Positions 51,475-64,000 of a DNA stretch of 64,000 nt are shown in pieces. A program made the position numbers and the translations under genes. The notes under the pieces are model-generated. The model did no database searches and had not been told where the DNA came from. It saw nothing but the letters and a program-made list of their open reading frames with translations. The DNA comes from Paragonimus westermani (Eukaryota; Platyhelminthes; Trematoda; Plagiorchiida; Troglotrematidae): NCBI GenBank assembly GCA_008508345.1, contig QNGE01001252.1, positions 116,092 through 180,091 of the forward strand. The letters are read 5' to 3'. Numbering within the stretch: position 1 is the first letter of the stretch; the number at the start of each line of letters is the position of its first letter.

Positions 51475-54360
51475 CCGTGTCTTGTGTGAGAGTGTCGATG
51501 CAGTGTGAAGAACGGTCATCATCCAGAACGTTCCACCTCGCCTTGGCAAGCCAAACTGTTGCAGGTCCGACTGGAATACAAGAGCCTAAGAGTTGGATAA
51601 GATCCTATGAATCTACCTTGTGGTCATCAACCAAGTAGAAATCGGACGGAAGTAAGGTGGAATGCACCTGGTGGAGATGTATTTTATGTGAGTAGTGTTC
51701 AGCTGTGAATGAGGTTGTTCAGTAATCACCAGTAAATTAGAAAACGCTGCTAGTGAGTTAGTATGGAAATGAGTCACGTCGGCGGATGTGAGGCGGTCGG
51801 GTCAGGGCGCAGATCCTTCCAGAGAGCGCGCTGCTTAGATGACTTCGGCTTCGGAGACTGAAGTGACGGGGTTGGGCTTACGTGGAGTTATACCCCGTGA
51901 TGGATTGTTGTCACTTACCTCAGGACCATCAAGCGCTATACTCCAGTGCTCCTTTAATCCGAAACACTTTCGTCCATGATCGGCAAAGGCATATCTGCAT
52001 TGACCGTCAAGTAACGTTACTGTTAATATTCTCTTTCTTCGCTTGTGAGGGTTTTGCGCATTTTGAACTGGAACTTCCCGTAGACAGCGGTTATTTTCAA
52101 TCTACCTGACGTTGTGGCGTCGTCATTTTGATGGTCTTCATGCGGCGGAAGCAGGTGTTCGCAGAATTGGTCAATGACTCCTCACAGGATGAGAGCAAGT
52201 TAATCTTCATTCGAGACCGTTTCCAAAGGCGCGAACAATGGTTGAAATGTGTCGTTTTCGGAGCATATCTGCAGCTTATCTTTGATGCTTCAGTATGTAT
52301 ACTCTGGTGAGATTCGTTATATTGTTGTGTCCGCAAAACACGGTTGGCCAGCAAGTTGGTTTGTTGCGCAAACTTGCGTACAGGTCATGCCAAAACTAAA
52401 CCACAACCGCATGCACTCATTTGCATGAGAGACATGGACTCACATACATTGGGTGACAGTAAGTTGTCAGTCTTTTTGGTGAAAGTTCTCACACAGCACG
52501 TATACACGGTTCCGATAGTCTTTTCTCGCTCGTCGTGTTCGGGGTTTGTTCTCTTCTTCCTGAATGTCGCCTGCGGGCAATATACTTCTTGTGAGTAGTA
52601 TACTACTCACAACGAAACTGCCTGTTATACAACAATCTGACGGATCTAACCCACGACGAGCCCGCCAGTGACTGATGTCCAGAACCGTAATCTTTGAAGT
52701 TTTTAAGATAGTACTTGAGGGCCTTATAATCAGTAGCATCATGAGAGAAAAGATAGTCATCAGTGCTTCAGTAACTGACGGGTAGAGATACAGGGTACGT
52801 GGATGTCCAGGTGCAAGATTCTTGGGTTTGCTGTCTGTATGACAAGCGCCTAGGGACTACAGTTCAGGAAACCTATTTCTGTGTGTAGTTCATTGAATGG
52901 ATTAGTCTCCAGTTGAGCAGTATCAATTTGACGAGTTAATAAAATTAAGCATGGTGAAGGAAGTGGGCCCAGAATCCAATCAACTGTTACTCGTTATGGT
53001 TGGCGTTCGAACGGCACTGATAATTTCCGGGTGACCAGCTGAGCTTCGTTCGAAAGGTTTTCCGGTAGAGAAGGTATACTTTCCAATTACATGTAGAAGT
53101 CCGGCTTTTTCAGTTGCTTACCAGAAGCATTCACCAGTGTTTTGTGGTTCGTGATAAAGGTCTCCTAATGCAAAACGGTTATGCCAATTGTGCTGGTAGA
53201 AGTAGACTGAAATTTGGCAGACTTAGTTTGAGCCCAGAACTGCTAGACAGAGTGACGATGTCTGAAAGACACGCCGGAATCCGGGCATTGATGTGGCACT
53301 TCCTTAGGGTCGGTTAGTTGGAACCAGTTGGGGTGATAGCTAACGCGTTATGTCAATTTTGGGTGGTGCCGGTGCACTTTCCGAGGTTGGATGTAGAGTG
53401 AGATTTGCAGGAAAACCGCAAGCGCCTTGATGTAACAAGTTTGTGTGTGTTACTGCCAAAATGTTAGGTACCCCATACTGTTACTTTTTATCCATGCTGG
53501 AGATTTCCCACTGCAGCAAGTACAGTCGTTTTTATTGCTTGCCGCTGGTCTGTTTATCCTACGTTCTTAGGTGGCTGAATATGAACACTTCAGCGTAGAC
53601 CTAGGAATATAGAGATCATTCGCTTAATGAAAAAACATATCATCCGCAGCGATTCCCAACAAAGCCTGGCAGTAAGGAGACTGGATAAACGGTTGCGTAA
53701 TATTCTCCTGGAGGTTTTGACGCTGGGACATAAAGCACCGGAAGCTGAGTGCACTGTGTAACGATGTCTTATAATTTGCCGGAGTTCGGGCGTGTACTTA
53801 TAAATGTTTATGTAGGCCTGGACGTATCAGTGAGGCCAGGTCTGGTAAACTGACCGGCTGGAGCAGTTGTTTATATTGACATGGACAGTGCATCGTCAGT
53901 AGCAGTCGAGTAGCCAGCAAAGTTATCATCCAAAGGTTCCCAGGTGAGAAGATTGGAATGTACCTTCCCCATAGGCCGTTCATAGGCTCCAATCTGTGAC
54001 TGCCTATCCGTCATTACTTTATGTTGGTCTTATTTGGTTACTGAGGTAGCAGGGACCTCAGAATATGGTAAGCATTGAAGAATGTATGAAGACTCAGGTG
54101 CAAGAGGGTTTTCAGGGGACGAATTATTAAGTAGCCTGAGCAGTGTGGCTGGTGTTGAAAAGTGACCAAATTAAACAAACTTATTGTCACTAATGATTAA
54201 CCGGAAAATCTGTGTAACAGAAATCGTGTTCGGATAAAGGGGTTTGATCGATATTCCTCAGATCGGTTATGAGGCTATAGCAGCATGTCGAACAAGTCGG
54301 CATGGATGCACCAACGGGCAGGAACCTATGCTGGAAATCACTCACACTTAGTTGTCACTT
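51475..54360. other. No recognisable gene
   Basis: Upstream reverse-transcriptase sequence of the 51-kb relic may continue here on the minus strand, but I could not recognise it. The open frames are under 100 codons. Confidence 0.45.
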
Positions 54361-54361
54361 T

Positions 54362-54636
54362 CGCATTCAGGTAGACTTTCGTGGCAGCTTCTTTCGAAAA
54401 GAAGCACTAGACTCGAGTTGCGCTGTCGTTAGAGCTCGTCAGTAGTGCACATCTTTGTCGCGGCGAGAACTAGAACTCCGGCCACGCTTTCATGAGGTCA
54501 ACGGCGCAGTGGTTAACGCGGTTGCCTTATGAAAGTGTGGCCGGAGTTCTAGTTCTCGCCGTGACAAGGATGTGCACTACTGACGAGCTCTAACAACAGC
54601 GCAACTCGAGTCTAGTGCTTCTTTTCGAAAGAGGCA
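54362..54636. repeat. Two SINE-like copies in head-to-head inverted arrangement
   Basis: The minus-strand copy (54500-54362) and plus-strand copy (54502-54636) meet at their tRNA-like heads near GGCGCAGTGGTTAACGCGG (54503-54521). Over roughly 110 bp the arms differ at only a handful of bases, through GTGGCCGGAGTTCTAGTTCT, ACTACTGACGAGCTCTAAC and CTCGAGTCTAGTGCTTCTTT. They are far more alike than the other copies in the window. A transcript would fold into a long hairpin. Confidence 0.75.
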
Positions 54637-54639
54637 ACC

Positions 54640-57600
54640 TGTGCATTACTGATTGTCGACCTCAACTGAGAGTTCAGTTGAGAATATTCGGTCATGCCTG
54701 TCTGAAGGAAATAAAACCATGAACAACGCATTTACCGGGTAGTCTTAGAAATTGGAGTTTAGATAAGTTTAGCTGTAGAGACTCATGCGTTAAACGAATG
54801 TAATTCTATTCTCCCATATCTTTTCCCAGTGGACTGACCGAAAACCATATGTGAATACGAATAATGAAATTAACTGGGTGCAGTTTGGTTTAAACGGAGA
54901 TATAATTATAAAGTAACACTCAAATTGGGAAGTCTGAGTTTATTCGATAACTATCATGTTGTGTGAAATGGTACTACCATCTCGTATATTACGCAATCAT
55001 TTAAGTAGAAGAAATTGCACAATTGTCCGGAAAGCGCTTTGTATTGATCGGATGACTGCAATCAGCTCACTGATGGAACTATTCTGACAGAGCTACTAGA
55101 CCAAGTTAATCTTAGTTCAAATTTATTATGATGAAGAACAGCCTTCGTTGAATTTACAGATTCTGTATACTCAAGTTTTCATATTTTTCCGAATGTATTT
55201 ACAACTTCGGCAATCCGGACCTAACTCAGATTTGTTTCTGTATCAGGAGACCTCACCTGTGAGGATACGTTTGCATCCTTAATTAACTGCATCGAGAATA
55301 ATTAACGGGGTGATTCGTTAACGAAGCTACTGTATTACGTGCCAAGCTGCGTTGGGACTGATAAGGTGAGTGCTTGGTCCTCACTATTAATGACAACTCC
55401 ACACACAGTAATGCGTTGGTCTATAGCAAGATGGTTTGATACGAAATATGCAATCCAAAATAACGGGTGCAAACATGGGTGTGATTAGTCGCAGAACATG
55501 GTTCGGAGCTTGATGGCGTGTTTGAAATAGGCCTATATTTATGAGAGTGAGAAAGTAACGATCATCAGGCTAATTACAACACAATGAACGTGAAAACAGC
55601 AACTACGATGAGTCAGGAAAACTGTGAATAGAGTTTATGGAGGGTGTGTCTGATAACAGGCAGACTGTCAATAATCCCTACTGGTCGTTTGGACGATCCA
55701 CTTTAGTTACTGTTTTCACATTTACTTTGCCGTAGCTGGCATGGTGATCGAACACGGAAAATAAATCTTGTTCGCTAATTTCTCGTTCTTATGATCTCAT
55801 TGGGTATATTCGGGCGTATTAAATCACCCAAACCTACAATCACTCCTAAGCGAACAGATAACGGGAAACGGAATCATTTTTGCACGTTTATCCCATGTGA
55901 CCAGTGAAAAACGCTATTTCTTAGCATACACATTGAACGGACACTAAATCTTAGAACACGTCCATGTATCCACCAGTTGACCAAAAGCAAGCTGGTTCTT
56001 CTTAATACATTCGGAACAAACTAACTATTCTTAACAAACGTTCAGTGGGAATGTTGGTACTGTTGTAGCTAACAGTTCAGTCGTATGCAACCAATACCCG
56101 GAAGTGAAGTATTGACACTGTAGGCTGAGGAAGCTCATGTTTAAGATTTCGTACTGCTACATTACCATCTGCGGTAGTCTTTGAAAACCCTCAAAGTCTG
56201 TATGAAATCTACAAATCCGTCCTCTTCAAGTTTCTCAGGTTAGCCCGAGTTCTGTAATCATGCAGTCAATATTGAAGTTAGTCCGGCTTCCACACTTCTA
56301 TGGTAGGCCACACTAGCGTTCAGCCTTTTTCATCAACGCCGTTTACAGTTAAATAGCCATCCGTGAGTATGCGGTTCAACAATTATGGCAAGACACAATT
56401 CGAAGTCGAAAGCACTCATTCTTATAACTGATTTGTGAACACAAATCACGGGTATTTTTTTATTGTTGTGAAAGTGTCTTCAGAGGTCATTACTGCAATG
56501 AGATGAACAGACAATGTGTGAGCTTAGATTAATGTAGGCAGTGCTTACCGTTCGGGTTATTGCATTTCTCTGTTGCTGTCTTTATATAAGCACGCTTCAC
56601 CGAAGATCGTACTCATTGAGGTTGGGTGAACTGAACACAGTAGTTAGTGTATGCGGTACAATATTAATACTTTCTGGTTCGGCACAGTTTCGAGTCTGAC
56701 TACTGCAGGATCTCGTAGCTGTCCGGCTTTCAACCAACGCAGCTTAGCTTGTCAGTTTGATATACATCAATAGTTTATTATAGGTACATGCTGATGAATA
56801 GAACCAGCCACCATTTGCAGTTAGATTCAGCTTTTCGCTCACTTTCACTCATCGGTTTGTCCTACGAACGATTTGTGAACAGTGCTTCACGCATGCTTTA
56901 TACCGACTGATCGCAAGTTGTTGAGATATCTTGCCTGTCGAAACCTGTGGCTTTCGGTTAACAAAGAGGACAACATTTTCTCCAGTTCCTCCGTAGTGAC
57001 GTCGGTGAGTTGTTTGTCGACTCCTTAGTGCTACGAAAGATATCTCAAGAAACCGATGTTCCATCCTTTACACCAATTCTTTCGATGTAGCTGTTTATAC
57101 TCCATGCAGATTTCTTCGCACGCCAAAATCTGATGAACTTAGGCCAAATCACCGGGCCTTATCCCTTCCTTTCAGCTGTATTATGCACTAATCAAAGCAA
57201 TCAACTCTTGGCTCACTGATGAGCAGTTGGTTTGTTCATATTAGACACCAGCGGTACTGGTGTTGTGATAGTCATTGATGAACGAATTACTGTGACACTG
57301 TAAGCCGGTACACTTGCGCACTGATCGAAATTAGCTACGGTTGTGTTGTCATCGTCTGGCCTAGCCAAGAATACACCGACAAAAAGCGTTAACACCCTTC
57401 CCCTCTAGTGGCTGAAATTTCGTACACTAATTTCAGTCGGGTTTGGTCAGGACTTGTCTGCTCTCGCTTGAACGGCCGGTTGCCCTCAGTTGCACTTGCG
57501 CACATAGTGTCAGAAATATTTCATTTCGCTTTGAGGGATCATTTGGTAGAGATGCTTCAACTTATGTAAACTGTCTGATAAACTAATTATCAGCCTGGTG

Positions 57601-60280
57601 AAATTCGCAAGTTCCATTATTACACGATTTAATACCAGTGGATATACCGTCAAATCAAGTTGGAGTGTTTGCTGAATTACGTTTGGGGTGTGGACCGCAA
57701 CAAATGGGCCATCTTAATTACACCCTCATTAACGGTTAACTTAATGGATTGCAGAAAAATGAGGGGAATTGTAAGGAAAAGTGAAAATAACTGCAACTGG
57801 TGGTTCATTCGATTCTTCAGCAGAAACTTACCGTAAACTAACGAAGTGTGCCAAACTGGCATGTCCAGCTATGTTGGTTGAAATATTGACAGTTCATATG
57901 CACACTTGGACAAAAAGATGAACAACATAGTCAATAAGAACTTGTTCCCTATACCACTACCCAGTCGGTCCACAAATGGTGAGTAGTGGAATGAACGAAT
58001 GGAGGTTGGATGTATGAACGAATGAGAAACAGTGGCATAGTGAATAACTAGCACATATCATCGATCACATGGGCGATTGATGCCAAGAGGTGACCAACAA
58101 CGAATTTCTTTATTCGGGTCGACCGAGTGAATGCATAACATGCTGAGCTGACCGTCCTGTGGTTATTAGATTTGCACGAGAGAAAACTCAAGAAATTGTG
58201 CGTTCCGAGAAGGAGTTTACTGTCGATTAAAACGGTAACAAACTGTGTATATGTAGAGCGTGTAGCATGGTCCATAAGAACCTTTTTCAGAGGAACTCAA
58301 CAAAAAGAACACTTTGGGAAAAACTGTAACTACCCGCAACTGGTGGTTAGTTCAGTACTTCTGTAAATGCCTCAAAGTATTGGTGAGACGTGACGGATAG
58401 ATGGTGTGCTTGCAGTAGTCGATGTTCATTGCTGTTTAGTTGGCTGGTTCGTTATAAGCGACCTGTTGGCACACTCGCATATTTTGTCAAACATTCCGAT
58501 GCCCAACCTCATCTCGACAAGCCATAGCACTGGAACGCGGCTGATTAAGACCAGTCTGGTCCCAGTGGTACTGTTCTGTTAGCACGGTAGCCATCAGATC
58601 TCTGCATCACTCACGTGAAGCGGCTTTTTTCATCTCCCACATCTTGGCCGACTACAACCGCAGTGGACTTGCAGTACTTTCACACCTATCTCAGACACTA
58701 GTTGCCCAGGTTTAGAGTACGGACTCGATCATTTAGCTCCAGTGCTTCAGCCTAACCTTCAACTGTCGCAGACTTCTTCGAACTGTCATTCGCATGGCTA
58801 CCAATTAACACCCGTGGAAGGACTTACCCGACTTATCCGACCTTTCACACGACGGCAGCGACCGAAACCTGTGCCAATACAAGTGGGTCGTTCATACACA
58901 CGCCGACAGGCAACCGGCATACCAGGTTTGTTGCCCGTGTGTGCGCTACATGTTGCGCCACATCCATGCACATAATGTTCACCACTCATGTGTGACCTTC
59001 CACTTTCGTCATTTTTGTGCGTGGGTGAAAACGAGCTAACCTGGTTTACTGCCTGCACCTGGTGGGCCCGTGTCCTCTTACAAATTAAGCAGTCCCCATG
59101 TCTGTCAGATTATCATGTGTATGTTAAGCATGCTATTTCGTACGCCGCTGAAACCCAGATAATCCTCTTGGACAATCCTAAATTAACATCGGGACGCATC
59201 AACGTGGTAACCGGACGGCGAGCCGTTGCATCGTATTTCCGCTTGCAATTTGCTGCACTTTCCAGCAATAAACCATAACTTTTATGACGTGGACAGTGGT
59301 GGATTTAATCTGTCAGTCCTTACTCAAAAGTGCGATCAATGTCACACTAATTAGTGTGGTAAGTTACAGAGCATTCGTAGTACGGAGCCTCCTTTCCAGT
59401 CGTGTACAATGCTGAGATATGTATACAGTGCCTAATTTTTGCTGCTATAGGAACGGACAATTTAACCGAGCAACACCCTTCCCACTTCGCTGATTTAACG
59501 GTGATCGCTGTTTTCACCGTTTTCCCCCGCAAATTAACCAGATCCATTGTCAGCCTGGCAAAATATATACTGTGAAAAATTCGCAAGTTTTCTGGCTGAG
59601 TGTTTTGACAAAAGCGATGTCTATCGACCTGTAGGTTGCCGTAACACTGTTGCCTCACAAAGTAGACAACTCGTAACAAAATGAAATAACGTTTGCCAAG
59701 TAATCGCACTCATAAGTGGACACTGTTGGTCTTGGGTACTAAGTGCATCTCATTTAACTGAGCGATGTTCAAGCCCGCATCAAAATATGGTGTTGTGGCT
59801 TTTAAAGAGTTTGACCAAAAATTAGAAAACGGATATCGAAAAGTTTGAATTCTAGGACGAAGCATACCGATCAAAGCGGCCAGATGCAGGTATCAACCTA
59901 TACACCATAGTCAATGGCTACCTCTCACTCTTCGGTAGTGGAAGTATTGTTTGGAGAATACTGACTTATAATGTAGTCAAATGTCAGGAGAATTCATAGT
60001 TAAAATCACCTCAGCAAAAATAATTCGGAACCAAGCCTATCGAGATCAACGGTAGGTATATTACAACTCTCACACTACCAATAGTTGCTATGATTCAGAC
60101 CTGTAACTTGTTTCATTCATTCATTCGTCAATTAACTGGCCGTCGTTCACTTCAACGGTGACATGAAGTACGGTAGTGGAAAGACGTTACCAAAATGTTA
60201 CAGATCAATAGGTCAGGGTCAAGCAGAAGAATTGGAAATGATATGAATACATGTATTCTATTAACAGAAGCACATTGCCA
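54640..60280. other. No recognisable gene
   Basis: The longest frames are 120 codons (59709-59347 minus) and 96 codons (58988-59278 plus), with no known domain. A short duplicated string, GCAACTGGTGGTT, occurs near 57792 and 58338. Confidence 0.5.
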
Positions 60281-60281
60281 C

Positions 60282-61480
60282 CTAAGGTAGTATTTCTAGC
60301 CGGCGATTTAAGTGATCAAGAAGACCCCGGCCAGGCAGGCGACACCTACCCACTTTATTCAATAGAAAAGTCAATGTCTTCATATTTCGTGACCATGTTA
60401 TTGCCTGACTGCCACGCAAATTTACCAAACCGATGGTGGTCTGAGCATGTAGTGCCTGGTGCGGTGGACGTTCACCTGACATGCGGAATATGTCACCAAA
60501 CAGTTGCAAGCTGTGCTGTTTGAGTAAGTGACCAAGTGATCGCTCATCCCGTGCGATCCGAGACCTGCGCCGGCGAGCGGCTGTATTGCTCACTCTACCA
60601 CTCCACTTGACGTGGGCTGGGCGGCGAAGACAACGAGAGCAAAGAATAGGTCTGTTTACAGGCCACGTTTCCGAGTCACAAAGCGAAACGGAAATCGTGG
60701 AAACATTACATATAATTCCTTTTGACAACGATCGAACGTTTTTTCGGCACCATAGGTGGGGTAGTTTGCTGAAGACAACCTGTGCCTTCGCTAACCTCGC
60801 AGATATCTCTTTGACAATATCACAAGCTGGGAAGGTAGTGCTACGAGGTACGTGAAAGTGTATACAGTTTCAAATGGGCCATCTGCAGGAAGGATGGTGA
60901 CAGCGGGAACGCTTCAGCCTTGAAACAACACCGCTCTTTGAAGGGATGAAGCACATCTCCTACAAACCAGCCCAGCAGTTCACCTCGCTCAGCAAAGTCC
61001 CTACGTCTTAGTCTGGGGGGTCATGCAAGGCACTGTCATCCGCAGACTCCTTGTCAGTCAGCACACTGTCAGGAAAACGCTCAACCCTAAGCTCACATGA
61101 TTCCACATTCAAATTTTCAAGATTATCGTCCGTGATAAAAATGAACAAGAAGGGGGAGATGGGACACACTTGACTAGCTGTGATGAACGCCCGAGAAGTC
61201 GTCCATAATCTCTCATCCTGTTTGCAGAGTCAGCATACGGTGGCCTCAAGAGATTCACGTATTTCCCTGGGACTCCCTTGCGAATAAGGCACTTCCCGAA
61301 AACGTTAAGAACAGCCGAATCGAAGACAATTCATAGGAATACAGAAGATCACAGCTGCCGGCTGCCTGCAAGATAATAGATGTTCTTAGATTAATTGCAA
61401 GGTAAAACTTGATCATGACATCCGACCGGACCGGAATCCTGTCTTTTCTCCAGGTACATGACATTTTCTTGGTTTAGTAG
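60282..61480 (-). pseudogene. Non-LTR retrotransposon relic: RT domain to C-terminal tail
   Basis: From 61330 downward the minus strand reads (in changing frames) FDSAVLN, CLIRKGVPGKYVNLLRP and YADSANRM, the reverse-transcriptase region between its two conserved Asp motifs. Around 61070-60930, TDKESADDSALHDP holds a degraded YADD (SADD), followed by MCFIPSKS. The 148-codon frame 60728-60282 carries the tail: SGRVSNTAARRR, RDERSLGHLLKQHSLQLFGD, RMSGERPPHQALHAQT, TWSRNMKTL. That tail is the longest undamaged piece. The missing YADD tyrosine and the frame breaks show it is dead. Confidence 0.8.
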
Positions 61481-61484
61481 ACCG

Positions 61485-63690
61485 AGGAAATATGAGGCCA
61501 CTGAGTAACCTGGACGCAACAGACACTAGACTGATATTTCTATGGTTGTCGCAGACTTCGGGTCCCGCTCCTGAAAAATGGACTCACTCTTACTGAAGGC
61601 CAATCACGAGGTACCAGTGATGCAATGCACGGTTAGGCAGTCAGCCTTGAACAAGTTCACTTCAGAGGGGAACTGCGAAACGAGTTCTGCTGGGGCTGGG
61701 TTCTTGTTGAAAAGATGTTCCTTCGTTTGTCTAGAACCGTTAATTCTAGGTCGCAAAATTAAAAGCTGTACAAGGTGATAAACGATTTACTCTTGGGAAA
61801 ATCCTGTTGTCTTCAGTTGTTTTCCATAAGTTATTCTGGTTTGCATCAGCCTGGTGTTGAAGCCAGATATCTGATCTGTTTGCTAGACACTGATCGCTTG
61901 CAACAGCAGCATGTTAGGCTCTAGAACAGCAATATGGGCGTGCATAAACAAATCCATCCTAAACTGCAGGCACAACACAGATTGATGAATAAGCTGATCC
62001 CAGACTTCTGCGCAGTTGTTCGAACAGTGTTCAGATTGTGGCTAGTGGCAACTTGGAACAGCATAATTGTGCTCTTCTAACTCGTGTGCCAGTTTAATCC
62101 CAATAAACTGGTTTTGTCCAGTGCACGACAACACTTAGGTTGATCTAAAACTCCGTGTATTCAGTTTTCAGTTGTGTGGGAAACAGTTATAGGATTACTA
62201 GTAAATTTGTAGCAACTTGGTCGTAAGCTTTCAAGTAAACATAACGAACTCAAGTTATTTCGCAATCATCCTTTGCCTCTGTTTCGTTTATCTGCTTTTA
62301 ATTAATGTGGTTGGCTCTCTGATTCATTATGTTCTGTGTAAGTATTTCTGTGAAGACGTATTTTTCGGGACTGAAAACCACTTAAAGAGTCGCAAACAGC
62401 AATGACCTTATGGTTATTGTACGTACCGCATCGACTGTAAACAAGTTAAAAATCTAAGGTGATTGTTGTTCTCAGATGGGATGTGGGGAGGGGCTTGGTT
62501 TCTCAAAAAGTGGCAAACCAGGGGATGAATCCATTGCTGAGGAAAGATCGTAAATCCACTGAAACAGAAAAATTGTTCAATTTCTCTTGTACATTTCTCA
62601 TTTCATTGACGAATATTCAGACGGTGTAATTTTTGTTCTCTAGGTTTAAAAAAACACTATGTAAAGGGCTGTCGAACAGAAACCTCAGATATCAGTAGGG
62701 CTTGACTAACTACATAAGTATATGATTACATAATAGGTCCAGGTTGATTCTGTATATAATTTTTAATGCCTCTAGGGGTCTTACATTGTGTGTTTGAACG
62801 CTAGATGCTTGTTTAATGAAACCACACTGTGAAGTAATCATTCTGTTCCTTTGTCTTACTGATTAAATTGCAAACCTTTTTCACCCCTCCTGATCGATTG
62901 TTTCAGACCGAACAGTCAAGGCAACTGGCAAAGTTCGTCGACACTCGAACTGGCAGCTCTCCAATGCTGTTTTCACAGCCGCTCAACCGGAAGTGGTTGG
63001 TGGTGAAAAGGCGTGGCGTTATGTTTTGTGCTTGTAGGGGTGTCGGTGTCGGTGGTGAGGAGCTGACGCAGAGGCTGGTGAGTTTACAACCAATCCAAGA
63101 CACGTGTTGACGATCATTACCCTTCCGATCGTGTTCTGCGCACACACCCAAACACACGCAGCGTCATCCATCCCGTTCAGAGTGGAACACCTGTGTGCGT
63201 TCGTTTATATTAAGCGGTGTCTGTAAGCTCTTAGACGCCTCATTAACACGGGTGAACGGAGACTGAAGCCGTTCACCAAATGCACGTACAAACGAGTGCG
63301 CAGTAGCACGAAATACCAAAAAACAGAACACACACACAACTTAATAGGAAACTTGTGCCGCGGGCATGGAGACGCCGGTTGTCACTCGGACGACCTGTTG
63401 TGCTGTTGCAGTGTTTTGTAGGCATCACTTCAGGAGCCCGAGACTGGTCAATGTTGTGGGGGCGTAAAGCGCTCAATGGGTGACGACCGCATAACAGGGA
63501 GGCGAAATGGGCAACGTGTGCGTGTACGTGTTTAAAAACATCAACACTTAAACAGCGTGACTTGTACAAAGCTGTTAGTAAGAGCCCATCTAGATTAAAG
63601 CCTCCTTTAGCTAAGCGGACACAGCCATGCACGAGCTCAGCATGTGGACCGGACATTCACAGAATAATCAAACAGGAGTATGCAAAGCAA
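61485..63690. other. No recognisable gene
   Basis: The 5' part of the 61-kb LINE may extend here, unrecognised. A 127-codon minus frame at 63656-63273 lies in a GC-richer stretch without a known domain. Confidence 0.45.
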
Positions 63691-63699
63691 ACGATCAAC

Positions 63700-63732
63700 C
63701 GACACACACACACACACGTACAATGCACACAC
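63700..63732 (+). repeat. Interrupted (AC)n tract
   Basis: GACACACACACACACACG followed by GTACAATGCACACACGCAC; a short imperfect CA tract. Confidence 0.85.
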
Positions 63733-63973
63733 GCACAGTTTCCAGCTTATTTGATGGAGTGAGAGAGAGGTTGAGACAAAAGTAGCGGAAGTCACTGTTG
63801 TTCCGAAAAACCTGCAGACCATCTGTGCATTGTGATCGTTTTAAAGTGGGGGCAAGTTGAGGTAAACAAATCACACAGGTATTGTCTAAGTATTAACATT
63901 TAAAATACCACGGAACAAGAAAAACCTGTGATATCGTACCACATGATAATGAAACTGTTGTTCTGTTCAGACC

Positions 63974-64000
63974 ATATATATATATATATATATATATATA
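63974..64000 (+). repeat. (AT)n microsatellite running off the window end
   Basis: An uninterrupted AT dinucleotide run reaches the last base; its true length is unknown. Confidence 0.97.

Overview
This window is eukaryotic, gene-poor and repeat-rich. The only gene I recognise with confidence is a metazoan Scratch (scrt) zinc-finger repressor on the minus strand. Almost everything else with recognisable coding content is decayed retrotransposon: Ty3/gypsy integrase/RNase H relics, at least three non-LTR reverse-transcriptase relics, and tRNA-derived SINE-like copies. The long introns, the base composition (by eye a little over 40% GC) and the retroelement mix suggest a parasitic flatworm, most likely a trematode. 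This is inference; I cannot place the species.

Layout. 1-14370: mostly unrecognised sequence, with a SINE-like copy (340-569, minus) and an eroded copy of a hammerhead-bearing repeat (899-1076). 14374-14441: a tRNA-like Pol III head. 14738-15270: plus-strand gypsy integrase relic. 17780-18700: minus-strand gypsy RNase H/integrase relic. 19968-20080: a repeat whose minus strand can fold as a hammerhead-ribozyme-like three-way junction. 20934-20981: a (CAT)16 microsatellite. 28101-39190: the Scratch gene as two phase-compatible exons separated by a 9.2-kb intron, with a CCAAT-rich candidate promoter at 39191-39510. The intron holds the inverted hammerhead-like pair (32144-32392) and SINE-like copies. 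46333-47450, 50954-51469 and 60282-61480: minus-strand non-LTR retrotransposon relics. 54362-54636: two SINE-like copies in a nearly perfect head-to-head inverted pair. The window ends in a (TA)n tract.

The predicted Scratch product is 629 aa, with five C-terminal zinc fingers of the Snail/Scratch type. It probably acts in the nucleus as an E-box-binding repressor in neural cells. The retroelement pieces are broken by stops and frameshifts and are not expected to encode working proteins. The most interesting non-coding element is the 71-nt hammerhead-like fold, found at two loci with matching helices and, at one of them, a canonical GUC cleavage triplet.
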